Of a DNA stretch of 64,000 nt, positions 17,286 to 25,821 are shown in pieces (the stretch's first letter is position 1; the number at the start of each line of letters is the position of its first letter). Origin of the DNA: Pseudomonas sp. UBA5706 (lineage in GTDB: Bacteria; Pseudomonadota; Gammaproteobacteria; Pseudomonadales; Pseudomonadaceae). The stretch is from assembly GCF_002419965.1 (NCBI RefSeq), contig NZ_DIHC01000062.1, forward strand, positions 1 through 64,000. Direction: 5' to 3'. Under the pieces are notes generated by a model that was not told where the DNA came from, did no database searches, and saw only the letters and a program-made list of their open reading frames with translations. A program made the translations under genes and the position numbers.

Positions 17286-18164
17286 TTACGAACGCTTGCC
17301 GGCGCCGCGAGCGAAGCGCAGCTCCAGACGGCTTTGACCGAACGACAGCACGGTAACCACGGCCAGGTACCAGATGCCGGCGACGATCAGCAGCTCCATC
17401 ACCCGGGCGTTGGCGTAGTAAATGTTCTGCGCGTTGTGCAGCAACTCGGAGTACTGAATCACGCTGGCCAGGCTGGTCATCTTCACCATGCCGATGAATT
17501 CGTTACCCACTGGCGGGATGATCACGCGCATCGCCTGCGGCAGGATCACCCGACGCAGGGCTTGTAAACGCGGCATGCCTATCGACTTGGCGGCTTCATA
17601 CTGGCCGGTGTCCACTGACAGCAGGCCGGCGCGAACGACTTCGGCGGTGTAGGCGCCCTGATTGATGCTCAGGCCCAGCAGCGCAGCGACGAAGGGCGTC
17701 ATCAGGCTCACGGTGTCGAGCTGAAACAGGCCGGGGATGCCGATCACCGGGAAGATCAATGCCAGGTTGAACCACAGCAACAATTGCAAAATTAGCGGCG
17801 TGCCACGGAATAACCAGGTGTAGGTGATCGCCACGTAGCGCAGGATCGGGTTGGCCGACATGCGCATGATGGCCGTGATCACGCCGATTACCACGCCCAG
17901 CAGCATCGCCAGAATCGACATGATAATGGTGTTGAGCAGGCCCCACAGAATCGCTTCGGAGGTCAGGAACTGACCGATGTAACCCCACTCAATCTGGCCG
18001 TTGGCGAAGGCGCGGGCCAGCCCGGCCAGCGCGATGACGATCAGCGTGGCGAAAAAGATCCGCCCGTAATACCGACGCGGCACATGCTCGTACCGGGTGA
18101 TGTCGAACTCGTTTTCGACCTTCTTGCGTTCGGCTTGCAGACGCTCTGCCTGGTTCTGGTTCAT
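17286..18164 (-). CDS. Polar amino-acid ABC transporter permease
   Basis: Inner-membrane permease of 292 residues of the HisMQ family. After a charged N-terminal stretch of about 35 residues come a first membrane segment (IFFATLIVIALAGLARAF) and a core of about five more. The EAA loop that contacts the ATPase is YEAAKSIGMPRLQALRRVILPQAMRVIIPP. A single permease gene implies a homodimeric channel or fused function, common in this subgroup. First gene of the three-gene transporter operon and divergent from a LysR gene. Confidence 0.94.
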   Translation of the reverse strand: MNQNQAERLQAERKKVENEFDITRYEHVPRRYYGRIFFATLIVIALAGLARAFANGQIEWGYIGQFLTSEAILWGLLNTIIMSILAMLLGVVIGVITAIMRMSANPILRYVAITYTWLFRGTPLILQLLLWFNLALIFPVIGIPGLFQLDTVSLMTPFVAALLGLSINQGAYTAEVVRAGLLSVDTGQYEAAKSIGMPRLQALRRVILPQAMRVIIPPVGNEFIGMVKMTSLASVIQYSELLHNAQNIYYANARVMELLIVAGIWYLAVVTVLSFGQSRLELRFARGAGKRS

Positions 18165-18472
18165 GGTGTTTCTCCGAAGCTGGATTCAGGCTGTGCGTGA
18201 TCGATGACAACGAGTTCATTATCCGGCCGGTGGATGGGTATTCGGGCACGCATCCGAAGCTGGGTGTTGGCTGAGAGTGAGGGCAGTTTCGAGTACAAAG
18301 TCCTGATCGAAGTGTCAGGTTTTATCGTCCGTAATCAGCGGTCAAATCACTGAACAGGGCAGTGTGCAGATGGTTGCCAATCGCCATTTTCTGTGGTCAT
18401 TATTATCAATCGGGCATGTTTTTGTTGTGGGTCAAAGCCTGTTGAATATGACGGGCGAGGTAAATAAGCATT
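18165..18472. other. Divergent promoter region, ABC operon / LysR gene
   Basis: About 308 bp between oppositely oriented genes. The right half (18350-18470) is AT-rich, fitting the LysR promoter. A LysR box TN11A was not assigned with confidence. Divergent arrangement suggests that the LysR protein controls the transporter. Confidence 0.45.
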
Positions 18473-19438
18473 ATGGAAACTCCACTTTCCACTTCTGGAA
18501 ACGTGCCGCCCAAACCTGGGATTCGCCCCCCTTTATCGCTCAGCGGGATGGACTTCAAGCTGTTACGCGTGTTCCAGGCAGTGGTCGAGGCAGGAGGCTT
18601 CAGTGCTGCGCAGAACGAGCTGAACGTGGGACTTGCGGCGATCAGCAAGCAGATCTCTGACCTGGAAATTCGCATCGGTATGCGCCTGTGCACGCGGGGC
18701 CGAGAAGGTTTTCATCTGACCGAAGAAGGCAAACTGGTCTATCAGGCCGCCATCGAATTATTCGCCTCGGTCGACTCTTTTCGTGACCGGATTAGTTCTG
18801 CGCAAAATGAATTGATCGGCGATTTGAGTATTGGCGTTATCGACAATACGGTGTCCGATAAAAGTTCGCCGTTAGTTGCATCGCTCAGAACCATGCACGA
18901 TGAGGCACCCAAAGTAAGACTGCGATTGCATGCCTCGCAACTCGATGAAATAGAGCGTGGTGTGGTTGAGGGGCGCTTGAGCGTCGGGATTGTGCCGGTC
19001 TATCAACGCCGTGAAGAGTTCGATTATTTCGAGCTGTACGAGGAACGTTGCCACGCTTATTGCGCCGTGGGGCACCCGCTGTTTGACGTGGACGACAATG
19101 CCCTGGATGTCGAAAGTCTGCGTGCTTATCAGGTCATCAATCACCGCTACGCGATCCATCGCGACAAGGCCAGCTTCGTCACTTACGACAGCCAATCGGC
19201 GTCGGCGTCCCAGGTCGAAGCCGTGGCCATGCTGATTCTCACCGGTCGCTTCATCGGTTTTCTACCCGAGCACTATGCCCGCAATCTGATCCGCGACGGC
19301 CAGCTACGTGCGCTACGGCCCGACCTCATTCACCTCAATACCCCCTTCAACCTCATCCTGCGCCACAACGCCCCACGAAGCCCTCTGGTAAAGGCGTTCG
19401 CGCAGGCGTTGGGGGTCGATTTGAAGCGGCTGGTTTGA
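18473..19438 (+). CDS. LysR-family transcriptional regulator
   Basis: Regulator of 321 residues. The winged helix is MDFKLLRVFQAVVEAGGFSAAQNELNVGLAAISKQISDLEIRIGMRLCTRGREGFHLTEEGKLVY, followed by a two-lobed effector domain (LSIGVIDNTVSDKSSPLVASLRTMHDEAPKVRLRL and VEAVAMLILTGRFIGFLPEHYA). The 25 residues before MDFKL are a Pro/Ser-rich extension. The ATG at 18473 has GAGG some 12 bases upstream; the ATG at 18548 is an alternative start giving a more usual length. It is transcribed away from the amino-acid transporter, its probable target. Confidence 0.9.
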   Translation: METPLSTSGNVPPKPGIRPPLSLSGMDFKLLRVFQAVVEAGGFSAAQNELNVGLAAISKQISDLEIRIGMRLCTRGREGFHLTEEGKLVYQAAIELFASVDSFRDRISSAQNELIGDLSIGVIDNTVSDKSSPLVASLRTMHDEAPKVRLRLHASQLDEIERGVVEGRLSVGIVPVYQRREEFDYFELYEERCHAYCAVGHPLFDVDDNALDVESLRAYQVINHRYAIHRDKASFVTYDSQSASASQVEAVAMLILTGRFIGFLPEHYARNLIRDGQLRALRPDLIHLNTPFNLILRHNAPRSPLVKAFAQALGVDLKRLV

Positions 19439-19468
19439 CGGGCGAATAGCCGAGCCATCGAAGACGTG

Positions 19469-20161
19469 TCAGTCGTTATACCCCGGCAATCCCCAATCCT
19501 GCGGCGCAAACTCAGCCAGTGAGCTCAACATCAGGTCGGCGTGGGCGTATTGCTCCACCGGCATGTGCGAGTCCGGCACGGCCACGGCATACATGCCGGC
19601 TGTCTTGGCGGCGGTCACGCCGAAGGGCGAATCCTCGAACACCAGGCAGTCTTTCGGCTCCACGCCAAGTTTGCGTGCGGCCACCAGGAAAATATCCGGC
19701 GCAGGCTTGGCCGCTGTCACATCTTGGTGGTCGGCAGTGACCACGTGGCGGAACAGTTCGAACCAGGAGCCGTGTTTGCTCGTCTTCACGCCAAAGTAAT
19801 GCAGCGAGGAGCTGGTCCCCACCGCGATGGGAATGTTGTGTTTGGCCAGATGGCGCACCAGCGCCTCGGCGCCCGGCATCGGCTGGGCGTGGGGGAAGCG
19901 CTCGTCGAGCATCGGCTGACGGACGGTGAGAAATTCCTCGGCGGACATCGGCAGTTGCAGTGCGCTGATCACGTAGTCGGCGAAGTCCTGCGAGCCACGA
20001 CCGATGGAATGTTGCTTCACCGCCCAATCGAAGGTCTTGCCGTGCCGTTGGGCAATGCTATCGGTGACTTCGGTGTAGATACCCTCGGTGTCCAGCAACA
20101 GGCCGTCCATGTCGAAAATCACCGCTTTGATCGGCCCCTTGGGCTGCTTTGCGTCGCTCAT
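19469..20161 (-). CDS. HAD-superfamily phosphatase (GS1/beta-phosphoglucomutase-like)
   Basis: Hydrolase of 230 residues. Motif I is VIFDMDGLLLDTE with both aspartates, motif II lies in IAVGTSSSLHYFGVKTSKH, motif III Lys in AAKPAPDIFLVAARKLGV, and motif IV is CLVFEDSPFGVTAAKTAG. A helical cap of the type seen in beta-phosphoglucomutase and pseudouridine-5'-phosphatase lies between motifs I and II. Small phosphorylated metabolites are the probable substrates. ATG at 20161 chosen; an in-frame GTG lies six codons earlier. It is divergent from the DUF945 gene. Confidence 0.9.
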   Translation of the reverse strand: MSDAKQPKGPIKAVIFDMDGLLLDTEGIYTEVTDSIAQRHGKTFDWAVKQHSIGRGSQDFADYVISALQLPMSAEEFLTVRQPMLDERFPHAQPMPGAEALVRHLAKHNIPIAVGTSSSLHYFGVKTSKHGSWFELFRHVVTADHQDVTAAKPAPDIFLVAARKLGVEPKDCLVFEDSPFGVTAAKTAGMYAVAVPDSHMPVEQYAHADLMLSSLAEFAPQDWGLPGYND

Positions 20162-20410
20162 CTCATCGATCCCGTTCACAAATTGATGTCCAGCCTAACG
20201 CCTCGGCAAAGGCGCTGGCTAGACGCCGCGCGTACCCAGCTAGCCCGGCGCGGAGGCGCAACGGCTGCAAAGTGCCTGCGCCTAATGCTAATCTCGCCGG
20301 GCTCTGGGCAGCGCCAGGTGCTGCCCGGTGCCTCTTTTATGGCGCCGGAACCCTGCGGGGTCAGGGAAGACATCACCTCTTTTCAAGAACGGACATCTTC
20401 GAGTCGACAC

Positions 20411-21898
20411 ATGAAAAAATCAGTCAACATTGCCGTAGGCGTAGTCATCGTTGCAGGCGTCCTGATCAGCGCAGGTGCCTGGTACACAGGGACCCGTCTG
20501 GAAGGCGTGCTCGGTGATGCGGTTGAGCAAGGCAATCAGCAGATCCAGTCTGCATTTGCCGGTCATGAAGGCCGCGCGAACGTCGAGTTGCTGTCGCTGG
20601 ATCGGCACTTGTTCACCAGCACCGCTCACTACAAATTCACACTGCAGACCCCCAGACTCAATGACGGCCAGCCGGTGGAGCTGCTGTTCGTGGATCACAT
20701 CGAACACGGCCCGTTTCCCTGGAGCCGGGTGAAGTCCTTGAACCTGATGCCGGTCATGGCTGCCAGCAACACTGAACTTGAAAAGAACGTTTTTTCTGAA
20801 AAATGGTTCGCCATGACCAATGGGCAGCCGCCGCTGACCGGGCACTTCAGCATGGGGTACGACCGTGCGGGGCAGGGCCGGATCGAGTTACTGCCCTTCC
20901 AGTTCGACGATCAGAACGGTTCATTCAAGTTCTCCGGCTTCACCCTCAATGCATCGGGCAGCGCCAATGGCGAGAAGCTTGAAGCCAACGGCGTACTGGG
21001 AAGCGTCGACGTTACCGCTACCTCCGAAGAAGGTCCGGTTCGCCTGACGCTCAGGGACCTTACCTTCAACACGGGCGGCACCAAGGGCAACTCCGGGCTT
21101 TATCTGGGGCACAGCGACGCCAAAATCGCCTCGGCCACGTTCCAGGCTGCTGGTCAGCCACCAGTGCAGTTCAAGGACTTCGTCAATACCAGCCTGTTGC
21201 AGGAAGTGGAAGGTAAGCTCAATGCGCAGGTGACCTACGACATCGGCAACCTCAGTTTCGACGGCAAGGACATCGGCTCCTCGCAGATGCTCTGGAAGCT
21301 ATCGAATTTCGACGTCGCATCGACCAAGAACCTGCTGCAGATCTATCAGGAAAAAATTCAGCCGCAGGCTCAGGCAGCGGCGGCCATGGGTGAGTCCTAT
21401 ACACCGCAATTGAGTGCAGCCGATCAAGCGCTGGTGCAGGCGCAAGTGAGCAAACTGCTGGCGGCCAAGCCACACATCGAACTGGAAAAGCTGTCGCTGA
21501 AAACCGCCAGCGGCGAAAGCCATTTCAGCCTCTCGATGGACCTGGGCAGCCCGACCAGCCTGGACCAGCCTGGCTCCGCGCTGCTTAAGCAGTTGCTCAC
21601 TCAGGCCGACGCCAGGCTGGTGCTGTCCAAACCGATGATCCGCGACCTTGCGGCCCTGCAAGCGCAAGCCGCTGGCCTGACCGACCCCGCTGCCATCGCG
21701 CAACAGGCACAAGGCGCCGCCGAAACCGTGGGCGGGATGGCGATCATGCTGCAAGCGGGCAAGGTTGAGGGCGATAACATCGTTTCGAACTTGCACTACG
21801 CCAATGACGTGGTGGATTTCAACGGCGAGAAAATGTCCGCTCAACAATTCGCCGCCGCGATGATGGGCAAAGTGGTGATGTTCAATCGCGGTTATTAA
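20411..21898 (+). CDS. YdgA family protein (DUF945)
   Basis: Protein of 495 residues beginning with an uncleaved-type signal anchor (MKKSVNIAVGVVIVAGVLISAGAWYTGTRLEGVL) and followed by a long periplasmic part with beta-rich repeats (VEHIEHGPFPWSR-like DHIEHGPFPWSRV, FKFSGFTLNASGSANGEKLEANGVLGSVDVTA, SHFSLSMDLGSP). This is the usual layout and length of DUF945/YdgA proteins of gammaproteobacteria, inner-membrane-anchored proteins of unknown role. The start is fixed by the signal anchor. A longer open frame upstream runs antisense through the HAD gene and is not used. It stands as a single gene. Confidence 0.85.
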   Translation: MKKSVNIAVGVVIVAGVLISAGAWYTGTRLEGVLGDAVEQGNQQIQSAFAGHEGRANVELLSLDRHLFTSTAHYKFTLQTPRLNDGQPVELLFVDHIEHGPFPWSRVKSLNLMPVMAASNTELEKNVFSEKWFAMTNGQPPLTGHFSMGYDRAGQGRIELLPFQFDDQNGSFKFSGFTLNASGSANGEKLEANGVLGSVDVTATSEEGPVRLTLRDLTFNTGGTKGNSGLYLGHSDAKIASATFQAAGQPPVQFKDFVNTSLLQEVEGKLNAQVTYDIGNLSFDGKDIGSSQMLWKLSNFDVASTKNLLQIYQEKIQPQAQAAAAMGESYTPQLSAADQALVQAQVSKLLAAKPHIELEKLSLKTASGESHFSLSMDLGSPTSLDQPGSALLKQLLTQADARLVLSKPMIRDLAALQAQAAGLTDPAAIAQQAQGAAETVGGMAIMLQAGKVEGDNIVSNLHYANDVVDFNGEKMSAQQFAAAMMGKVVMFNRGY

Positions 21899-21906
21899 GC
21901 GCTGAT

Positions 21907-21930
21907 CGGGGCATGTGTTCGCATGCCCCG
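21907..21930 (+). terminator. Hairpin after the DUF945 gene
   Basis: Nine-base arms CGGGGCATG and CATGCCCCG with a six-base loop begin 8 bp past the stop codon. There is no T tract, so termination is probable only by position. It may serve as a transcript-end stabiliser between convergent genes. Confidence 0.45.
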
Positions 21931-22000
21931 CACTACGGCTTGCCGGCGGTTGGGGCGTCAAGGCACCTCTTGTCGGCGCGCCGGACGGCCATCGACCAAA

Positions 22001-23131
22001 TCAGACCGGCGGCTGGCGGGCAATTTCGGTAGGCGGTTCGTAAGCCTCGTGCTCGGGCTGCACAGTGCGCGACGATACCTCTGCCCTCAGTTGCGGCAAG
22101 CACTGCGGGTATTGCTTGGCGACGAAACTGATCAGCCGCTCGCGCATGTGGCAGCGTGCATCCCAACTGCGTGATGAGTCCGCAGAGCTCAACAGCACCC
22201 GCAACTGCATCGCTCTGTCGGTCGTATCGGTGACCTGCAACACGCAGACCCGGCCATCCCACAGATGAGGGATTTCCTTGCAGATACGCTCGGTCTCTTC
22301 GCGAAGTTCCTCCAGCGGCAATGCGTAATCGACCCACATAAACACTGAGCCAATCAGGCTCGACGTGCTACGCGTCCAGTTCTGGAAAGGCTTCTCGATG
22401 AAGTACTGCAGCGGGATCACCATTCGCCGCTCATCCCAGATCTTCACCACCACGTAGGTGCCGCTGATCTCTTCAATACGTCCCCATTCGCCTTCGACGA
22501 TCACCACATCGTCCAGCCGGATCGGTTGCGAGATCGCAATCTGCAAACCTGCGATCAGGTTTCCCAGCACCGGTTTCGCCGCAAAGCCTGCTGCCAGACC
22601 CGCAAGCCCGGCAGACGCCAGAAGGCTGGTGCCGATCTGGCGTACCGGGGGGAAGCTCATCAGAATCAATCCGGTGCCGAATAGCAGCACCAGCACGTTG
22701 AGACAACGCACCAGCACCCGCACCTGCGTCTGGATGCGCCGGGCTTGCAGATTGTCCTCGATGTCCAGGGGGTTGCGAATCGCCACGGCTTCGCCAATTG
22801 CCTTCACGCAACTGAGCGCCAGCCAGGTAAACCCCGCCACAACCAGCATGCCGTTGAGATGGCGCACGCCCCTGATGAGCATCAGTTCGTCAGGGGCCGA
22901 GGTCCATACGGTTTGCAACGCCAGCAGCGGAATCAGCCATAGCGTGGGGGCTTCGGCTCGATAGATCAGTTGTTGGGCGAAGACGAAGGATCTGGCGATG
23001 CGTCGCAGACCTACCAGTGCGATCCAGCGCCCCAACAGGGCGATGCACACGGCCGCAGTGGCAGCGATCAGGGTGTTGAGCCAGGGTAACGGCAGGGCGT
23101 TGAGCCAGGTGTCCGGGAGTACGTGTTCCAT
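22001..23131 (-). CDS. MscS-family mechanosensitive ion channel
   Basis: Inner-membrane channel of 376 residues that would open under hypo-osmotic tension. Several N-terminal membrane segments (LNTLIAATAAVCIALLGRWIALVGL, WLIPLLALQTVW) lead to the pore helix (LLASAGLAGLAAGFAAKPVLGNLIAGLQIAISQPIRLDDVV), which has the Ala/Gly packing pattern of TM3, then the beta domain (IVEGEWGRIEEISGTYVVVKIWDERRMVIPLQYFIEKPFQNWTR) and a C-terminal alpha/beta part. It has the layout of the MscS-like proteins common in Pseudomonas. A single gene converging with the DUF945 gene. Confidence 0.92.
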   Translation of the reverse strand: MEHVLPDTWLNALPLPWLNTLIAATAAVCIALLGRWIALVGLRRIARSFVFAQQLIYRAEAPTLWLIPLLALQTVWTSAPDELMLIRGVRHLNGMLVVAGFTWLALSCVKAIGEAVAIRNPLDIEDNLQARRIQTQVRVLVRCLNVLVLLFGTGLILMSFPPVRQIGTSLLASAGLAGLAAGFAAKPVLGNLIAGLQIAISQPIRLDDVVIVEGEWGRIEEISGTYVVVKIWDERRMVIPLQYFIEKPFQNWTRSTSSLIGSVFMWVDYALPLEELREETERICKEIPHLWDGRVCVLQVTDTTDRAMQLRVLLSSADSSRSWDARCHMRERLISFVAKQYPQCLPQLRAEVSSRTVQPEHEAYEPPTEIARQPPV

Positions 23132-23239
23132 ACAGTTCGCTCGCGAGGAAGACGGTTCGAAGACAACACGTGTGAACCCTCAAACCTCTCAATCGTTCCC
23201 CCGCGCAGGGACATCGGGTGAAATGCGACCGGCCTGTGA

Positions 23240-23899
23240 TCAGCGTGCCAGAGCGTGCGCGCCGGTAAATGCCTGATATGCACCACCCCGTGGCCGGGTT
23301 TCCAGCAACTGCGAAAGCAACTGATCGATGAACAGGCCGCCGCACTCGACGCTGGTGTCGACCACGAATTCAGGCTCGAGCGGCGCTTCATAGGGGCTGT
23401 CGATCCCGGTGAAGTTGCGTATCCGTCCTTCGCGCACGGCGCGGTACAACCCCTTGGCATCGCGGCGCATGCACTCGCGCAACGGCGTACTGACATGAAC
23501 CTCGATAAATTGCCCGGCAGCGAACTGTTGCCGACAGGCATCGCGGTCCTGACGATACGGTGAAATCGCCGAGACGATCACGATCAGCCCCGCATCCACC
23601 ATCAGCCTGGCGACCTCGCCGATACGCCTGACATTCTCGCGACGGCTTTGCTCGCTCATGCCCAGGTCCTGGCACAGCCCCCGACGCAACCGGTCGCCGT
23701 CGAGCAGATAACTGTGCAGCCCGTGAGCGACCAGGGTCTGATCCAGGCGGTTGCCCAAGGTGGTTTTCCCTGCGCCAGACAGCCCGGTAAACCAGATACA
23801 ACAGGCGTGCTGATGCTTGAGCGCCTCACGCTCAGGCTGCCCGACCGCCAACGGGGAATCGATGATCACAGGACGCGCTTCGGATCGTGTGTCAGTCAT
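23240..23899 (-). CDS. cysC: Adenylylsulfate (APS) kinase
   Basis: Kinase of 219 residues turning APS plus ATP into PAPS, the sulfate donor. P-loop is GLSGAGKTT (39-47), followed by the family's DGDRLRRGLCQDLGMSEQSRRENVRRIGEVA (67 onward), the ISPYRQDRD loop (112-120) and FIEVHVSTPLRECMRRDAKGLYRAVREGRIRNFTGIDSPYE. Length is normal for CysC. Its ATG lies inside the last codons of the sulfotransferase gene (8-nt overlap), so the two are translationally coupled. The longer in-frame reading upstream of 23899 is only the other frame of the sulfotransferase. It makes PAPS locally for that partner. Assimilatory cys genes are absent nearby, which argues for a dedicated sulfation role. Confidence 0.92.
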   Translation of the reverse strand: MTDTRSEARPVIIDSPLAVGQPEREALKHQHACCIWFTGLSGAGKTTLGNRLDQTLVAHGLHSYLLDGDRLRRGLCQDLGMSEQSRRENVRRIGEVARLMVDAGLIVIVSAISPYRQDRDACRQQFAAGQFIEVHVSTPLRECMRRDAKGLYRAVREGRIRNFTGIDSPYEAPLEPEFVVDTSVECGGLFIDQLLSQLLETRPRGGAYQAFTGAHALAR

Positions 23900-24587
23900 A
23901 GTTAAACAGCTCGTAGTCGCGGGCATAGACCTGACGAATCCGCTTGCGCGTGATGTCGGAGCACAGCCCCGCGGTTCGATAGTTCGGGCCGGGCGAGCGA
24001 TTGAGATGGCGCAGCGGGACGCTGACGCCCAGATGTTCACACAGCGCAGCGAAATCCGCCTCCAGGTGTTCCTGTCGGCCAATGAAATCCACGGCGACCT
24101 GGCCCATACCGTTTTGCAGAAAATGATATTGAGGCGCGAAGTGTATTTGCTTCGATACATTTTCCACGTGCAACCAGCCATCGACGAACTTATCGAATCG
24201 AGAATAGCGGCTGACCAATTCGAAAGCCGCTCTATCTCGTGGCTGCGGGTTCTGCAATAAGTAACGATAAGCCGACAGTGCTCTATGTAATGGGTCACGT
24301 ACAAAGCCAAACTTGAAGTATTGCTCATAACGCTCTTTGAACTGCTTCTCGTACCAATACAGCGGCAAATGACCGGTGGGCGTGTCGCCGAATATCGACA
24401 TTGCCACACTGCTCCCCGCGCACTTGGGTACATGAATGAAAATGCACTCGAACCGGTCGAAAGCCTCGGGAAACCGGGCCTTGCGCGACAACGTCTTGTT
24501 GACGACCTGACGGTCTACAACGGAAAGTCGCTCTAGCAGGAACTCACGTTGGGTCTTTGGAAATAACTTCCAGAGTAGATGGTGCAT
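23892..24587 (-). CDS. Sulfotransferase, family 2 type
   Basis: PAPS-dependent sulfotransferase of 231 residues. The 5'-phosphosulfate-binding loop is FIHVPKCAGSS (50-60) with the key Lys and Ser. The 3'-phosphate-binding motif is GFVRDPLHRALSAYRYL (94-110) with Arg97 and Ser105. The His/Pro-rich FIHVPK start is typical of the carbohydrate (heparan/chondroitin-like) sulfotransferase-2 family, so a sugar or lipid-linked glycan acceptor is more likely than a small phenol. No transmembrane anchor is seen. It is co-translated with the APS kinase. The acceptor is not deducible: no glycosyltransferases adjoin. Confidence 0.88.
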   Translation of the reverse strand: MHHLLWKLFPKTQREFLLERLSVVDRQVVNKTLSRKARFPEAFDRFECIFIHVPKCAGSSVAMSIFGDTPTGHLPLYWYEKQFKERYEQYFKFGFVRDPLHRALSAYRYLLQNPQPRDRAAFELVSRYSRFDKFVDGWLHVENVSKQIHFAPQYHFLQNGMGQVAVDFIGRQEHLEADFAALCEHLGVSVPLRHLNRSPGPNYRTAGLCSDITRKRIRQVYARDYELFNYD

Positions 24588-24918
24588 GGCGATGACCTGT
24601 AGCGGGGTGTGGAGCGTAACTCAGGGTACAGAGAGTTAAAAGCAGGGCGATGAACTTTGCAAATACTTTACGTTTTCGGATTTTAATGTATTGGCTTGTA
24701 GGTGTTTGTATAAAAGCAGGTACTTTACGTGGTTTATTTAGTTCGCATTAAGAGACGTTAGTTATGGCGCGGAGCGCAGTTGGGTTGATGAGCAGTTCTT
24801 CAGCCTGCGCTGACGAATGGATCGAACGCAGGCCCGCAGGGTTTTCGACGAACTACTGTTAACGTGAACCTGCATCTACTTTACGCGGCATAAAACTCAC
24901 GGACGTAAGCATTAGCTA
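24588..24918. other. Intergenic stretch with the sulfotransferase promoter
   Basis: About 330 bp. The left half, next to the sulfotransferase start, is distinctly AT-rich (24640-24770) and likely holds its promoter. No coding sense was found before the HipA remnant. Confidence 0.4.
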
Positions 24919-25212
24919 TTGATTGGAGGACGCTGGCGCCTGTCGCCCATGTACAACGTTCTACCGATTCTAGGAGAGGGGCCAGCGCAGACGCTGGCCA
25001 TGGCAGTCGGCAAGGAAGGCAGGAAAATCAGCCGAGCCAACCTGCTCAGCCATCACGCGCATTTCGCGCTGTCCCATGATGAGGCGCAGGCCTTGCTGGA
25101 GGAGGTCGCAGGTTGGGCAGATGAACTGAAGGCGTACTACGGTAAGTGGCTTGTGGGGACAGATCTGCATATGGCATGCGATGCCGTAAGCTCGGTACGT
25201 ATGCGCAGTTGA
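24919..25212 (+). pseudogene. HipA-like kinase, C-terminal remnant
   Basis: The frame reads GRWRLSPMYNVLPI, then AMAVGKEGRKISRANLLSHHAHFALSHDEAQALLEEVAGWADEL, which is the C-terminal end of HipA-type serine/threonine kinases (the ...W.LSPxYDxLP... and ISRANLL segments). The N-terminal and catalytic parts are absent, no HipB antitoxin is present, and the frame lacks an ATG start (TTG at 24919). It is a decayed toxin-antitoxin remnant at the edge of the T6SS effector module, marking the junction as a site of gene gain and loss. Confidence 0.7.
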
Positions 25213-25350
25213 CTTGTTACTGCTCAGCCATCGGCTAGCCACTGCCAGGCAGCCGCCGCTGGCTCGACGCTAGCCTTGATTGTTAATGGCAATTAATCGA
25301 AAATTTCGGCGTCTTCGAGTCACTCACCTACACGGAAAGTATCCCGCCCA

Positions 25351-25785
25351 ATGACTCTCTACCGCATCCAAGAAGCTGACCTCGAAATCCCTGAAGCCTG
25401 GCAGGACCAGAGCATCAATATCTTCAAACTTCCCGCCGTAGGCAGCGCCAAAGAGGCCAGCTTCGTCATTAGTCGTGATGCGGGCCAGGGCGACGCGTCA
25501 TTTGCCGAGTACGTTGCCAATCAGCTCAAAAGCGCCGAGCTGCAATTGCCCGGCTTCAAGCTGATTCAAACCTGGGATTTCGTCCTCCACGGCCATGCCG
25601 CGACGTTACTCGACTACAGCTGGCAGCGCGAAGGGCGCGAGTTGATGCTGCGTCAGGTATTCATCGAGCGTAAGCCCGCAGTACTCATCACCACGCTGAC
25701 CACGACTCTGGGCGATCTGGTCCATCATGAACCTGCGTGGAAGCAGGCCATGGCGACGCTTGTGCCGAGGCCAGAAGCCGGCTGA
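25351..25785 (+). CDS. Eag-type T6SS effector chaperone (DcrB/DUF1795)
   Basis: Protein of 144 residues matching the DUF1795 fold: MTLYRIQEADLEIPEAWQDQSINIFKLP, FVISRDAGQGDASFAEYVANQLKSAELQLPGFKLIQTWDF, HGHAATLLDYSWQREGRELMLRQVFIERKPAVLITTLTT. Eag chaperones such as EagT6 and EagR bind the hydrophobic segments of prePAAR effectors and keep them stable until they are loaded on VgrG. The gene lies 36 nt upstream of a prePAAR effector gene with two hydrophobic regions, the standard pairing. The same order occurs at the tse6 locus of P. aeruginosa. Confidence 0.9.
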   Translation: MTLYRIQEADLEIPEAWQDQSINIFKLPAVGSAKEASFVISRDAGQGDASFAEYVANQLKSAELQLPGFKLIQTWDFVLHGHAATLLDYSWQREGRELMLRQVFIERKPAVLITTLTTTLGDLVHHEPAWKQAMATLVPRPEAG

Positions 25786-25821
25786 AGCAGCCGACGGATC
25801 GGCAACGGGAGCTCAAACGCA

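Noticed and set aside
23900..24433. N-terminal extension of the APS kinase
   Set aside because: The extra residues are the sulfotransferase gene read in another frame. The kinase starts at the overlapping ATG at 23899.
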